From positions 174,501 to 238,500 of the forward strand of contig JAOTOM010004363.1 of NCBI GenBank assembly GCA_034440615.1: a stretch of DNA of 64,000 nucleotides. Reading direction: 5' to 3'. This document shows, piece by piece, positions 22,245 to 32,966 of the stretch. Each line of letters opens with the position of its first letter. The first letter of the stretch is position 1. Source of the stretch: Ashinkailepas kermadecensis (Eukaryota; Arthropoda; Thecostraca; Neolepadidae). Under the pieces are notes generated by a model. That model saw only the letters and a list, made by a program, of their open reading frames with translations. It did no database searches and was not told the origin of the DNA. Position numbers and translations under genes: made by a program.

Positions 22245-23150
22245 TACCCCGTTTACATGAGCAGCATAACTTCCGAATGCAATGCGATTAGAAAAACTTG
22301 CGAAAATAATGCTCTTGTAAACGGGCTTTTGCGTAGCAAAACATGCGAAAAGTTTGACGCAAATTTACGCTTTGAAAGGTGGAAGTTTGCGATTAGCGCC
22401 AATCAGGAACAAATAACGGTACGGCTGCAAGGGCCATAGCACTTCCTGAGGCTTGCTAAGTTTTGAGCAAATCTAGGGTAATTATGAAAAATAAACGTCT
22501 TGTTATTAAGTTAATTGGGAACCTAGTTATGAAACACACAAAAAAATTACACATGCAACAGCTGAAATCAGCGCTGGGACGTCACGTTATTAGTGCGTGC
22601 CCCAACCGTGAGTTTTACGATGTTGCGGAGTGTTCAACTTTGTGACAGCGTTTCCGTTTTGCTGAGTTACCGCTTGAATTGCGTAGTGAACCTGATTTAC
22701 CCTGTTTATTTGACTACTGTACAGTCTGGAACAATGCACCATTACATAGTCTCGAACCTGTACTGTAGAATATGGTGTGGCCTGGAAACGATGCACCGTC
22801 TGATTCACGAAGAAGAAAGGGCTATTTTGTCATCGACAACGTGTCGTCGGCTACGTGAATCCTTCGAATTCACAGATTTCCTATATCTCTGCCCAACAGC
22901 CTCTAACTACGTGGATCATTGATGATACCTTGTGCCTGTGTACGACGTTGCTCGAAGCAGGTGCTTCAGAAGCGAAAAAAATGCGCCAAATATTCGGAAG
23001 TTTGCACCACATTGCGTCAGCCGTCAAATCGAAAAAATCCTATTAGGTGGCTGCTTTGCTCTTGTAAACGGGCCGCGCGTTCGGGACTTTTGCGAATCGA
23101 CCAGATCGTAAATTTCCGTTTACGGTTGACCTGCTCATGTAAACGGGGTA
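22245..23150. mobile_element. Non-autonomous DNA transposon (MITE-like), ~0.9 kb, 20-bp perfect TIRs
   Basis: TACCCCGTTTACATGAGCAG (22245-22264) is the exact reverse complement of 23131-23150. The outermost TA on each side may be a TA target-site duplication, which would give a 902-bp element starting CCCCG. Inside both ends lies GCTCTTGTAAACGGGC in the same orientation (about 22311 and 23057), a diverged form of the terminal repeat. No transposase frame is present, so mobility would need an enzyme from elsewhere. The superfamily is unassigned; TA duplication would suit Tc1/mariner-type or some PIF-like groups. Confidence 0.87.
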
Positions 23151-24390
23151 ATAGTTTTACACGTGTAAAATTGTAAACTAATGTCGACATAAGTATTAGC
23201 AAGACGTATGGCATTTGATTTATTCGCGCTGGTTAATGCTACATTACTTGGCTATCATATTTATGTCATATACAATGCTCTTTTTCTACTTTGGCGCAAC
23301 GTTTTTGATAGGTAAAAAGCATACTCACGAAAAGCTGGGTATCATTGAAGTTTGATATGATTATAAAATGTAGTGTTTTTGCTATGTAAAGTACGTCTAC
23401 GGTGGTTCGCTTAGCCTCCCAGTCACTCTAATGGGCCAACACAAAAGTGGGGAGTCAAAAAGATAGTCTTGATCCATAATTTTGACTGTGGGTCAAGCCT
23501 CTGATCACGCAATCCGCCGCCCCTGCCTATTCCCCTAAGGTTCATCTCGCTACGGTGGTTGCGTAGGTTCATGATGGTGAAATCTCAGTCGAAGTACACT
23601 TTGACGCACACGACCGCTCCCAGATCGGCGTCTTCGCCGTGTGGAATAGGCTCGAGCCGTCACAGGATGTGAGCATCATTCCACGATTGACCACAATATC
23701 ACGAACCAGGCCAATTCGTGCAGCCATCACGCCGGCACCTCACTCAGCTGGAGTGGCCGCGCGAGAGACGTGCCGCTTTGGACTAGACCTGCCCGAGAAC
23801 CGAGCTTCTGCTCATCAAGGACGATTTCGAAAAACATGAAATACCCAGGAACCTCTTCAACCACTTCCAGGGAAGTCGCACCGTCCAGGCGGTCAGCTTT
23901 CTGCTGTTCTCTGGGGACAAGCCTGTCCACCGCGATCTTGATTTATATCGGGATGTAGGAGAATGAATCCCTGGTTATCAAGCGACGCGACCTGGTTATC
24001 CAGCCGGCAATCCCGGCTGCAGTAAGGCAGAGTACATGTGAAGTGACGATCGGACTGCTGCAAACTGTTGAACCTCTCAAAATATGATTACCAAGTCAGG
24101 TCCAAGTCGGATCTAAATTATTAGTATTTTTGTCGAAGCGCACTTCAACCCAAATCACTAACGAAGCACTTATCACATTGAAGTTGACAGAACCTATATT
24201 GTCCATATCGATTGCCTTCTCGGATTCATGTGCGTGGCTACTGCCGGGAAGACATCCCATGCCAGGAAGACGGCTGCCTCCTGCACCCGCCATACCTTCA
24301 TCATCAGAAAATGAAGACTCCAATGAACCATGTGCCTTTTTGTGTGTGCAAGCTTCGATACTTCTAAAGCTTAATCTGTGGCTGCGTAAG
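23151..24390. other. No gene seen
   Basis: Mixed-composition DNA, GC-richer around 23490-24020. Both-strand frames there (for example 23639-23839 and 23727-23930) have no recognisable domain. Confidence 0.5.
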
Positions 24391-24510
24391 GACAATAACG
24401 GTCAATAACGGACAATAACGGACAATAACGGTCAATAACGGACAATAACGGTCAATAACGGACAATAACGGACAATAACGGCCAATAACGGACAATAACG
24501 GACAATAACG
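24391..24510. repeat. 10-bp minisatellite, 12 copies
   Basis: Twelve exact-length units GNCAATAACG, with N = A, T or C (GACAATAACG, GTCAATAACG, one GCCAATAACG). No length variation is seen. Confidence 0.98.
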
Positions 24511-25060
24511 GTCACACTCTTGACTTTTCCCGCATGGTATTCATCAGTGTCTCAAGATATTAATGATGTTCGATTTTACACATTTCGATCCATTGGACAA
24601 GAACCAGATGAGAGTGAAATGTTGCTCTCATTTGAAAGTTTCAGAAATATTACTAGAAGACACTATTTACATGTGCTGAGTGGTAAACTGGATGTCAAAT
24701 AAATGTGTGATGTCCAATTCAGAGTCACACGTAAGTTATCCCGGGTGACTCGGAAGATGAAAAGGTCATCAGAGATGAAGTTGGATCAGTGGCCACAAAT
24801 AACCCTTAAAAGTTGATATGTATGAAAACCTGATTTGTCCACGGACGTAGCACAGCCCACATTGGCCACTGGGGGACAAGTAGCGACATTAATTTCCGAT
24901 AATTTTAATTTTCGCTATTAGCTACTTGACACCCTTCTGCTTAAGACGTCATATGTCAGGCATATAGCGAGACGTCTGCATTGTTTCACATTATAAGGTC
25001 GGCACAAGGTCGACACAAGCTGAGTCATCAGGTATGGCGTATCCGCCACTCACCGGCTCG
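24511..25060. other. No gene recognised
   Basis: A 60-codon plus frame (24520-24702) ends in a stop and matches nothing I know. The remainder is AT-rich and featureless. Confidence 0.5.
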
Positions 25061-26225
25061 CTGACACGTGCGTGATGCTGACACGTCTGCTACTGCTGAC
25101 ACGTCTGCTACTGCTGACACGTGCGTGATGCTGACACGTGCGTGATGCTGACACGTCTGCTACTGCTGACACGTCTGCTACTGCTGACACGTGCGTGATG
25201 CTGACACGTGCGTGATGCTGACACGTCGGCTACTGCTGACACGTGCGTGATGCTGACACGTCTGCTACTGCTGACACGTGCGTGATGCTGACACGTCTGC
25301 TACTGCTGACACGTGCGTGATGCTGACACGTCTGCTACTGCTGACACGTGCGTGATGCTGACACGTGCGTGATGCTGACACGTGCGTGATGCTGACACGT
25401 CTGCTACTGCTGACACGTCTGCTACTGCTGACACGTGCGTGATGCTGACACGTGCGTGATGCTGACACGTCTGCTACTGCTGTCACGTGCGTGATGCTGA
25501 CACGTCTGCTACTGCTGATACGTGCGTGATGCTGACACGTCTGCTACTGCTGACACGTGCGTGATGCTGACACGTCTGCTACTGCTGACACGTGCGTGAT
25601 GCTGACACGTGCGTGATGCTGACACGTCTGCTACTGCTGACACGTGCGTGATGCTGACACGTCTGCTACTGCTGACACGTGCGTGATGCTGACACGTGCG
25701 TGATGCTGACACGTCTGCTACTGCTGACACGTGCGTGATGCTGACACGTGCGTGATGCTGACACGTCTGCTACTGCTGACACGTGCGTGATGCTGACACG
25801 TCGGGTACTGCTGACACGTGCGTGATGCTGACACGTCTGCTACTGCTGACACGTGCGTGATGCTGACACGTGCGTGATGCTGACACGTCTGCTACTGCTG
25901 ACACGTGCGTGATGCTGACACGTCGGGTACTGCTGACACGTGCGTGATGCTGACACGTCTGCTACTGCTGACACGTGCGTGATGCTGACACGTGCGTGAT
26001 GCTGACACGTCTGCTACTGCTGACACGTGCGTGATGCTGACACGTCGGCTACTGCTGACACGTGCGTGATGCTGACACGTGCGTGATGCTGACACGTCGG
26101 CTACTGCTGACACGTGCGTGATGCTGACACGTCTGCTACTGCTGACACGTCTGCTACTGCTGACACGTGCGTGATGCTGACACGTCTGCTACTGCTGGCA
26201 CGTGCGTGATGCTGACACGTCTGCC
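25061..26225. repeat. Two-word 17/18-bp minisatellite with 122-bp higher-order repeat
   Basis: About 66 units of two kinds alternate: A = CTGACACGTGCGTGATG (17 bp) and B = CTGACACGTCTGCTACTG (18 bp), with rare B variants (CGGCTACTG, CGGGTACTG). The order is not random. Around 25740-26050 the seven-unit block AABAbAB repeats; the variant CGGGTACTG/CGGCTACTG recurs at 25802, 25924 and 26046, exactly 122 bp apart. Every A unit carries the palindromic E-box CACGTG and a GCGTG core. Confidence 0.97.
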
Positions 26226-26771
26226 GTGATGGCAGGCGATGGTCGCATCAACCACCCCCACCCACCCCCTGCACGTTATTCACAAAATAGGTCATATTAG
26301 GTCGAAATGTTGTTATTTTTTATCGTAAAGGACTAAGGTATGCAATCATAAACGAAGTCCGTTTGACGCTTTGTATGGTCTAGCAATACAAACATTAGAT
26401 GTATTGGCACATTCTGTGTCAGCCATTCTTGGACCGTTGCCTTCCACCTAGCACATCTTGCTGGGATACAAGGTGTTGCCCAGTTGTCCGGCCGTCGTTG
26501 GTGTCCTGCCATTGGAAGCGCACACGGATCAGCCACAATTTCCGCTACACGGGTCGTCTGAATCGTCTGCCAGTGTTGGGATTCCACATGGAGTGTCTGA
26601 TTCCGATCTTGAAGCGGGAGTTGTTATCTCACCTGTGTCAAAAGCTGATACCAATGGCATTCAGTGGCATTATTGGCCAACCTGTGCACCTATAATGGCG
26701 ACACACTTGACGGCGACCGGATGGCGAACGGCGACCGGATGGCGAACGATTCAGCCGTTTCGCTCCAACTA
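26226..26771. other. No gene recognised
   Basis: Overlapping frames on both strands (26333-26587 minus, 26399-26695 plus) show no known domain. An 18-bp word, GCGACCGGATGGCGAACG, is duplicated in tandem near 26711-26747. Confidence 0.5.
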
Positions 26772-27323
26772 ACACAATTGACCAGGGGGACACTTCGGAA
26801 GTTACCCATAATTGACGAGGGGGACACTTCGGAAGTTACTCACAATTGTCGAGGGGGACACTTCGGAAGTTACCCACAATTGACGAGGGGAACAGTTCGG
26901 AAGTTACTCACAATTGTCGAGGGGGACACTTCGGAAGTTACCCACAATTGACGAGGGGGACACTTCGGAAGTTACCCACAATTGACCAGGGGGACACTTC
27001 GGAAGTTACCCACAACTGACGAGGGGGACACTTCGGAAGTTACTCACAATTGTCGAGGGGGACACTTCGGAAGTTACCCACAATTGACGAGGGGGACACT
27101 TCGGAAGTTACCCACAATTGACGAGGGGGACACTTCGGAAGTTACCCACAATTGACGAGGGGGACACTTCGGAAGTTACCCACAATTGACGAGGGGGACA
27201 CTTCGGAAATTACCCACATTTGACGAGGGGGACACTTCGGAAGTTACCCACAATTGACGAGGGGGACACTTCGGAAGTTACCCACAATTGACGAGGGGGA
27301 CACTTCGGAAGTTACCCACAATT
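26772..27323. repeat. 34-bp minisatellite, ~16 copies
   Basis: The unit contains GACGAGGGGGACACTTCGG and AAGTTACCCACAATT. Variants are few (CCAG or TCGAG for CGAG, ACTCAC for ACCCAC, GAACAGTTCGG once). Each unit carries the hyphenated palindrome ACTTCGGAAGT. Confidence 0.98.
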
Positions 27324-27745
27324 CAGGGAACCCAAATGGTTATAGATTATTCAGGCTTGGAAATGAACATACTCTGTGAACATCAATCCCCATTTTCGAC
27401 ACTAAGCGGAAGCGAGGCCGGGATACTCGGAGAGACCGGGAGTGCTCCAGTATTCATGTCATCACACGTGTACCCTCACCCGAGCGCGGCGCGAGTGATC
27501 ATGAAATCTTGGCCCGGACGATATTATGTGCGCCTGACCTTTCCACGGCGGCGTTGACCTTTCTGGGCCAGCATGGTGTGGGGCGGCACATTTCCTCAGA
27601 CGATCAATATATGCAGCGGGGAGATAATGACTTCACTACGTTCAACGCTAATGTCGTGAGCCGGAACATTAGTCAGTGTTACCTGCTGCCAGTCGCCCGG
27701 TCAGGTGAGATGAGTTCATTCTCGTCGACTGCTCGCGCGTCAAGC
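27324..27745. other. No gene seen
   Basis: Unique DNA between two arrays. 27690-27720 already contains one diverged relative of the next array's GGACAGGTGAG word. Confidence 0.5.
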
Positions 27746-28545
27746 GTGTAATCTCCAGCCGGACAGGTGAGGCGGGACCACGATATTGGACTGTGTAATC
27801 GCCAGCCGGACAGGTGAGGCGGGACCACGATATTGGGCTGTGTAATCGCCAGCCGGACAGGTGAGGTGGGACCACAGAATTGGACTGTGTAATCGCCAGC
27901 CGGACAGGTGAGGCGGGACCACGGTATTGGACTGTGTAATCGTTAGCCGGACAGGTGAGGCGAGACCACGGTATTGGTCTGTGTAATCGCTAGTCGGACG
28001 GGTGAGGCGAGACCACGGTATTGGACTATGTAATCGCCAGCCGGACAGGTGAGGCGGGACCACGGTATGGGACTATGTAATCGCTAGCCGGACAGGTGAG
28101 GCGAGACCACGGTATTGGTCTGTGTAATCGCTAGTCGGACGGGTGAGGCGAGACCACGGTACTGGACTGTGTAATCGCCAGCCGGACAGGTGAGGCGGGA
28201 CCACGGTATGGGACTATGTAATCGCTAGCCGGACAGGTGAGGCGGGATCACGGTATTGAGCTGTGTAATCGCTAGCCGGACAGGTGATGTGGTACCACGG
28301 TAATGAGCTGTGTAATCGCTAGCCGGACAGGTGAGGTGGGACCACGGTATTGAGCTGTGTAATCGCTAGCCGGACAGGTGAGGCGGGACCACGGTATTGA
28401 GCTGTGTAATCGCTAGCCGGACAGGTGATGTGGTACCACGGTAATGAGCTGTGTAATCGCTAGCCGGACAGGTGAGGCGGGACCACGGTATTGAGCTGTG
28501 TAATCGCTAGCCGGACAGGTGAGGTGGGACCACGGTATTGAGCTG
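27746..28545. repeat. 47-bp minisatellite, ~17 copies, with 141-bp trimeric higher-order repeat
   Basis: The unit contains TGTGTAATCGCTAGCCGG, ACAGGTGAGGCGGGACCAC and GGTATTG. Marker variants recur three units apart: TAGTCGGACGGG at 27991 and 28132, and GTGATGTGGTACC at 28284 and 28425, both 141 bp. This indicates amplification of trimers. Confidence 0.97.
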
Positions 28546-29066
28546 TGCACCTGCAATGCCCTGTGCACCGATGGTGAGCTGTGTACCGGCGGTGAGCTGT
28601 ACACCGGCGGTGAGCTGTGTACCGGTGGTGCACTGCGTACCGGTGGTGAGCTGTGTACCCGTGGTGTACTGGGTACCGATAGTGGGTTGTGTACTGGTGG
28701 TGTACTGGGTACCGATGGTGAGCTGTGTACTGGTGGTGTACTGGGTACCGATGGTGAGCTGTGTACCGGCGGTGAGCTGTGTACCGGTGGTGCACTGTGT
28801 ACCGGTGTGTACTGTGTACCGGCGGTGAGCTGTGTATCGGTGTTGAGTTGTGTACGAGTGACAGTAGTATACCGGTGGTGTGCTGTGTACCGGTAACAGT
28901 AGTATGCCGGTGACATTAGTATACCGGTAACAGTAGTGTACCGGTAACAGTAGTGTACCGGTAACAGTATTGTACCGGTGGCAGTAGTGTACCGATTACA
29001 GTAGTGTACCGGTAGTAAGCATGTACTCTGGTGGCAGTAATATACTGGTGCTGAACTGTGTATCTG
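28546..29066. repeat. 17/18-bp minisatellite fused to the 47-bp array
   Basis: Units like GAGCTGTGTACCGGCGGT (18 bp) follow the 47-bp array without a gap; the junction falls in the shared GAGCTGTG word. From about 28855 the unit becomes GTGTACCGGTAACAGTA (17 bp). The frames 28519-28896 and 28413-29102 are by-products. Confidence 0.95.
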
Positions 29067-30039
29067 TCGAGCTGGTCGATTAGATAGCCGTGAGATGAGC
29101 ACGTGACCTCAGCTGGCTGAGGCTCAGTGGTGGCCGAGGCTCTTCATGGCGCTTCCAGGCGAACCCATCCACTCGGAACATATTCCCAACTCGGAACACG
29201 TTCTACTCGCAGCGGCCGTCGATTCTCAGAGGTCCTGGCCTATTTCCGCTGCATGTACCGTTCGATCGCGATGCGGTTAAACGCTCGGTTAGCATGTGTG
29301 GCCGATGCCGCTCCGGCGGTGTGCCGAACTGTCTGACTGACATCCAACCAGCGTCAATGTGCACTGTCCATCGCAGCCGGCGGCGGTGGCCGCTGACGGC
29401 GTGCTATCTCCTTCAGTCCAGTCGATATTTTACGTTGATGCAGTTGCAAGTCACCGCGTCTCAATTGCATCTAGAAAAAACGGTACCGGCTGAGAACAAT
29501 GGTGATAGCTGGTATGAAGGTTTCAGATGGACGAGTGACACCAGCTGTCTCAGGATCAGCAATACGCATAGTAATGGCTGTCTATGACACCTTAGAGGAA
29601 TGATATTTGTGAGTGAATAATGTAAACTCCTGGCCTACAGGCATCTTGTATTTCGCGTTTAATCCGCCATAATTGATTGGCAGCCAAGTATGCCTTTACA
29701 AGGCAACTAAGTGAGGTCAGAAGAAGACCATGTAAATGAGGCCGATGCAGCTTGCTGCAGTGCGACGATTACATCCACATGCGTGACGTTCACCTCACAC
29801 ACGTGTGACGTTTACCTCATACATGTGTGCAATATCAGACTGCTGCACGAAGAGAAATATGCTGCTCATGTGTGAGCTAAGCTGATGGAGGTATTGTGTC
29901 ATGTGTAGGAAGAGTTCCAAGAAACACGTGCTTGAGCACGTAGCCATAACAGCGATTGACGGGGGAGGTGGGCTTGGGCTGCTTGAAACGCGATTAAATT
30001 GGCAACTTATGAAGGAACGTTTCTTTTCGCATAGCTATG
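29067..30039. other. No gene recognised
   Basis: GC-rich start (29130-29410) with frames on the plus strand that lack known domains. 29785-29830 has CACACACGTGTGACGTTTAC and a similar neighbour, a short local repeat. Confidence 0.5.
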
Positions 30040-30970
30040 TTAACACGCGCCCTGGAGGGTCTCTGAAAATGACGCGCACTGGAGGGGGGAGGGGGGCGAA
30101 TTCCGCCCCCCCTAAGATCTCGGCTCCTAGTGAAGCTAGAGGAACGAAATTCGCAGGGTGGATGGGTACGGTAGTGAAATCTATTGTGTGCAAATTTTAT
30201 GACCTTAGGTCAATATCTTCAAGGTCAAATGAGGTCAAATTTGCAAAATTGTCTAGTATTGCGTGGCTTCGCTTGTCATCGTTATGGATCGCTGTGATTG
30301 TATTTAAATGCTCCAAAATGGGCATCAGTGATGTTTTGGACATTACTAATGATGCAATGCGGATGCTGGACTCAACATTTGACCTCAGGTCAGCTATATA
30401 GCATCACTTTATCAGGTCAGTTACCTGTTCCAGTTACCGAAACCGGGCTGCCCGCCCGACTGCTCCGTCGGGCAGCTCGGAGCAATCGCTTCGTGAAGAA
30501 AGGAGTGAAGTACATGAATAAAGTATGGAAACGCAATGACAAGCAGTACAAATGACAAACAGTAGTGCATTTATGACAACATTCCAGTTGATCAAGTTTG
30601 GTTCCATTAACCTGCCATGAACTTGGCCTGACTTGACCTCGGTGACCTAACATGATCTTGAAACTATATAGCATATCAATATACATCAAACAGGTTGCTA
30701 GTGTTGCCAAGAACACTTCCCTTTTGCGAATATACGGGAAGCGCATCAGCGCCGATTTTTGTGGTCTGGCGCTGGAAAATGTTTTGACTTTAGCGGCCCC
30801 TAACTTGAAAATGTGTCGGCAGATTTCCACTTTTCTTACTTTAAGCGACGTGCCGGTCATTTCGAAGCAGGTACGCAGAAAATCGCGTATATCGACCGGT
30901 ACAATCTGCAGTTATTAACGAAAAACCGGAGGGGTGGGCGGATTTCGCCCCCCTCCAGTGCGCATGTTAA
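30040..30970. mobile_element. TTAA-flanked non-autonomous element (piggyBac-like MITE?), copy 1
   Basis: The element is bounded by TTAA at both ends (30040-30043 and 30967-30970). Left end TTAACACGCGCCCTGGAGGG and the reverse complement of the right end, TTAACATGCGCACTGGAGGG, form an imperfect ~20-bp terminal inverted repeat, and ACGCGCACTGGAGGGGG is repeated just inside the left end. The same unit recurs at 62759-63685. It holds AGGTCA words (30207-30240), a GCCCGAC/GTCGGGC hairpin (30454-30473) and no transposase. TTAA target duplication is the hallmark of piggyBac transposases; the superfamily is inferred. Confidence 0.82.
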
Positions 30971-31663
30971 CTCTTGGGAATATTTGCCATGCAATCGACT
31001 TCACTGTGGCTTAGCCCAATTTATATTGTGCTGTGTGGTTCGATTTAAGCAATGGAGACCGGTGGAGGGAAAAGAGCAGGACGTGCTCAGATTACCCATT
31101 CCAAAATATGCTACCGAGCTTCATGAATACATTTCCATTCAAATCTGAAACAAAAGGACATTTGGTACTGGAAGCTAAAAGTGGAATCAACGAACCCTTT
31201 GAAGTAGTTGTTGCCTTACTAGAAAATCCAATTGGCCAACACACAGACGGATACAGCCGTCGCATTAGGGAGGGAACAGCCTTTTGCGACTGAAATGTGT
31301 ATATGTCAGCCAAAATTTGTAATTGCCGAAATCAAATTTTTTTTCTTTGGAAAGATGCGAATTAAGAATGAGCTCAAACCGACATTGCTAAGTGCAAATC
31401 GCAACATCGCTATGCAGCATGTCAAGCGGCTGAAGCATGCTCAAATTGAAGGAAATCACCATAGCTTCTCTCTGAAGTGTGGACATCATTGCTATGCAAC
31501 GTTGCTAAGCTGCTAAAGGGTGGCGAAATCAAAGGACTGTCCCCAGAAATACAACTCTCCCCTGAATTACGGCAATATGGGACGAGTCGTAGCCCGTTTC
31601 TCCACTGGCGGCCACTGGATCGCCGACTGGACTGACATGACGGAACTGCCCATCGCTCGGCCG
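30971..31663. other. No gene recognised
   Basis: The plus frame 31033-31293 (86 codons) and its neighbours show no domain I can name. Single-copy-looking DNA. Confidence 0.5.
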
Positions 31664-31804
31664 GCGGCTGATGCAGGCGACAACCAGGCAGCGGCTGATG
31701 TAGGCGACAGCCTGGCAGCGGCTGATGTAGGCCACAGCCTGGCAGCGACTGATGTAGGCAACAGCCTGGCAGCGGCTGATGGAGGCGACAGTCTGGCAGC
31801 GGCG
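31664..31804. repeat. 27-bp minisatellite, ~5 copies
   Basis: Unit GCGGCTGATGTAGGCGAC + AGCCTGGCA. Because 27 is a multiple of three, a plus frame reads nine-residue repeats of the AADVGDSLA type. There is no flanking evidence of a gene. Confidence 0.92.
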
Positions 31805-32015
31805 GTTCGTCGGTCGTGAGCGTGCACGCTGCCGCCGTCCTCGGTCAGCCTGGCCGCATCCAGTCGAGCTGGCCGGCTTTACGACCTGTCGACGGGGGGC
31901 TGGGCGCGGCCGTCCATTTTACGATGTGTCGATGGCGCCGAGCCAGTTTACGAGGCAACTCGCTTCGCGGCGGCGCCAGAACCTCTCCAGATAGAGGCCA
32001 CTCGCCGAGAGATGT
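31805..32015. other. GC-rich unique DNA
   Basis: Frames on both strands without known domains. Confidence 0.45.
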
Positions 32016-32190
32016 GGGGTTGCGGTAGCTCGGTTGGTAGAGCGTTCGACCCTTGGTCGCAAAATCGTGGGTTCGGATCCCACGAGTGGTGGGATTGCCG
32101 AGTCCACCCGCGACGAATTAGAGTTAAAGGTTGGCGACGCTATGTGATCCAACATTTGAATGTGTTGAGGTGACTTAAGATTCGAATTCG
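32016..32190 (+). mobile_element. tRNA-derived SINE, copy 2
   Basis: The tRNA-like head (32016-32090) has an A box TAGCTCGGTTGG (32026-32037) and B box GGTTCGGATCC (32070-32080). The anticodon-loop position reads CCCTTGG, again consistent with a tRNA-Lys(CTT) ancestor. The body (GTGGGATTGCCGAGTCCACC, GGTTGGCGACGCTATGTGA) matches 19444-19520 of copy 1. Confidence 0.87.
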
Positions 32191-32719
32191 TTTTATCTAA
32201 GGGATGGCGCACCTCTAGGCAACGGCGCTACCCTGCCCACCCCGCCGACCCGTCCCATCACTAAGCCGATAAAAAGCGCACCTTTTCAGCAATCGAAAAC
32301 AACTTATAGGATTCCATAACTTAAAGGTCATGAACTCTTGGGGTAAAAACAATTTTAAATATAAAGTGTTCGAGTTCTTTTGAAATCGTGAAAACGGTCA
32401 ATTGTGTACCAAATACGGCCATCTACGTGGAAATGGACCGGTGGGTGTTGTTTTGCAAACTCTTGACGGGACAAGGGCCTCCTCGATGTCGGCTCCCCCC
32501 CCCCCCCCACAACAATTATTTCAACATTTTAGCATGGGACCCTATGGAGTGTGCCCCCTCTCCCCCAATGCATTTGGACCTGTACATTGTTTCCATGTAC
32601 TGTGCCCCCAACATCATTTTCAAGAAATCAACACCGCTGCAAGGACCCCTGCCCTCTGGATCCGCATCAGGGACTCGTATTCCAGAGTTCAACATTCAGA
32701 GTATGGCATGGCGTAGAAG
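32191..32719. other. No gene seen; C-run
   Basis: A run of about 14 Cs lies near 32494-32508. Frames at 32388-32813 extend into the following tandem repeat and have no recognisable domain. Confidence 0.5.
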
Positions 32720-32721
32720 AA

Positions 32722-32966
32722 GTCTGCCTAAAACCTTCCCGCCCCACCCGTATCCAAAATCCGTGGCGACGCCCATGCCAATGCTCGTGATAAAAACGGT
32801 CAAGTCTGCCTAAAACATTCCCGCCCCACCCGTATCCAAAATCCGTGGCGACGCCCATGCCAATGCTCGTGATAAAAACGGTCAAGTCTGCCTAAAACAT
32901 TCCTGCCCCACCCGTATCCAAAATCCGTGGCGACGCCCATGCCAATGCTCGTGATAAAAATGGTCG
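32722..32966. repeat. 82-bp tandem repeat, 3 copies
   Basis: Units start GTCTGCCTAAAACC/ATTCC at 32722, 32804 and 32886. Copies differ at only a few bases. Confidence 0.97.

Noticed and set aside
28413..29102. 229-codon minus ORF
   Set aside because: It spans the 18-bp and 47-bp minisatellites and shows only repeat peptides.
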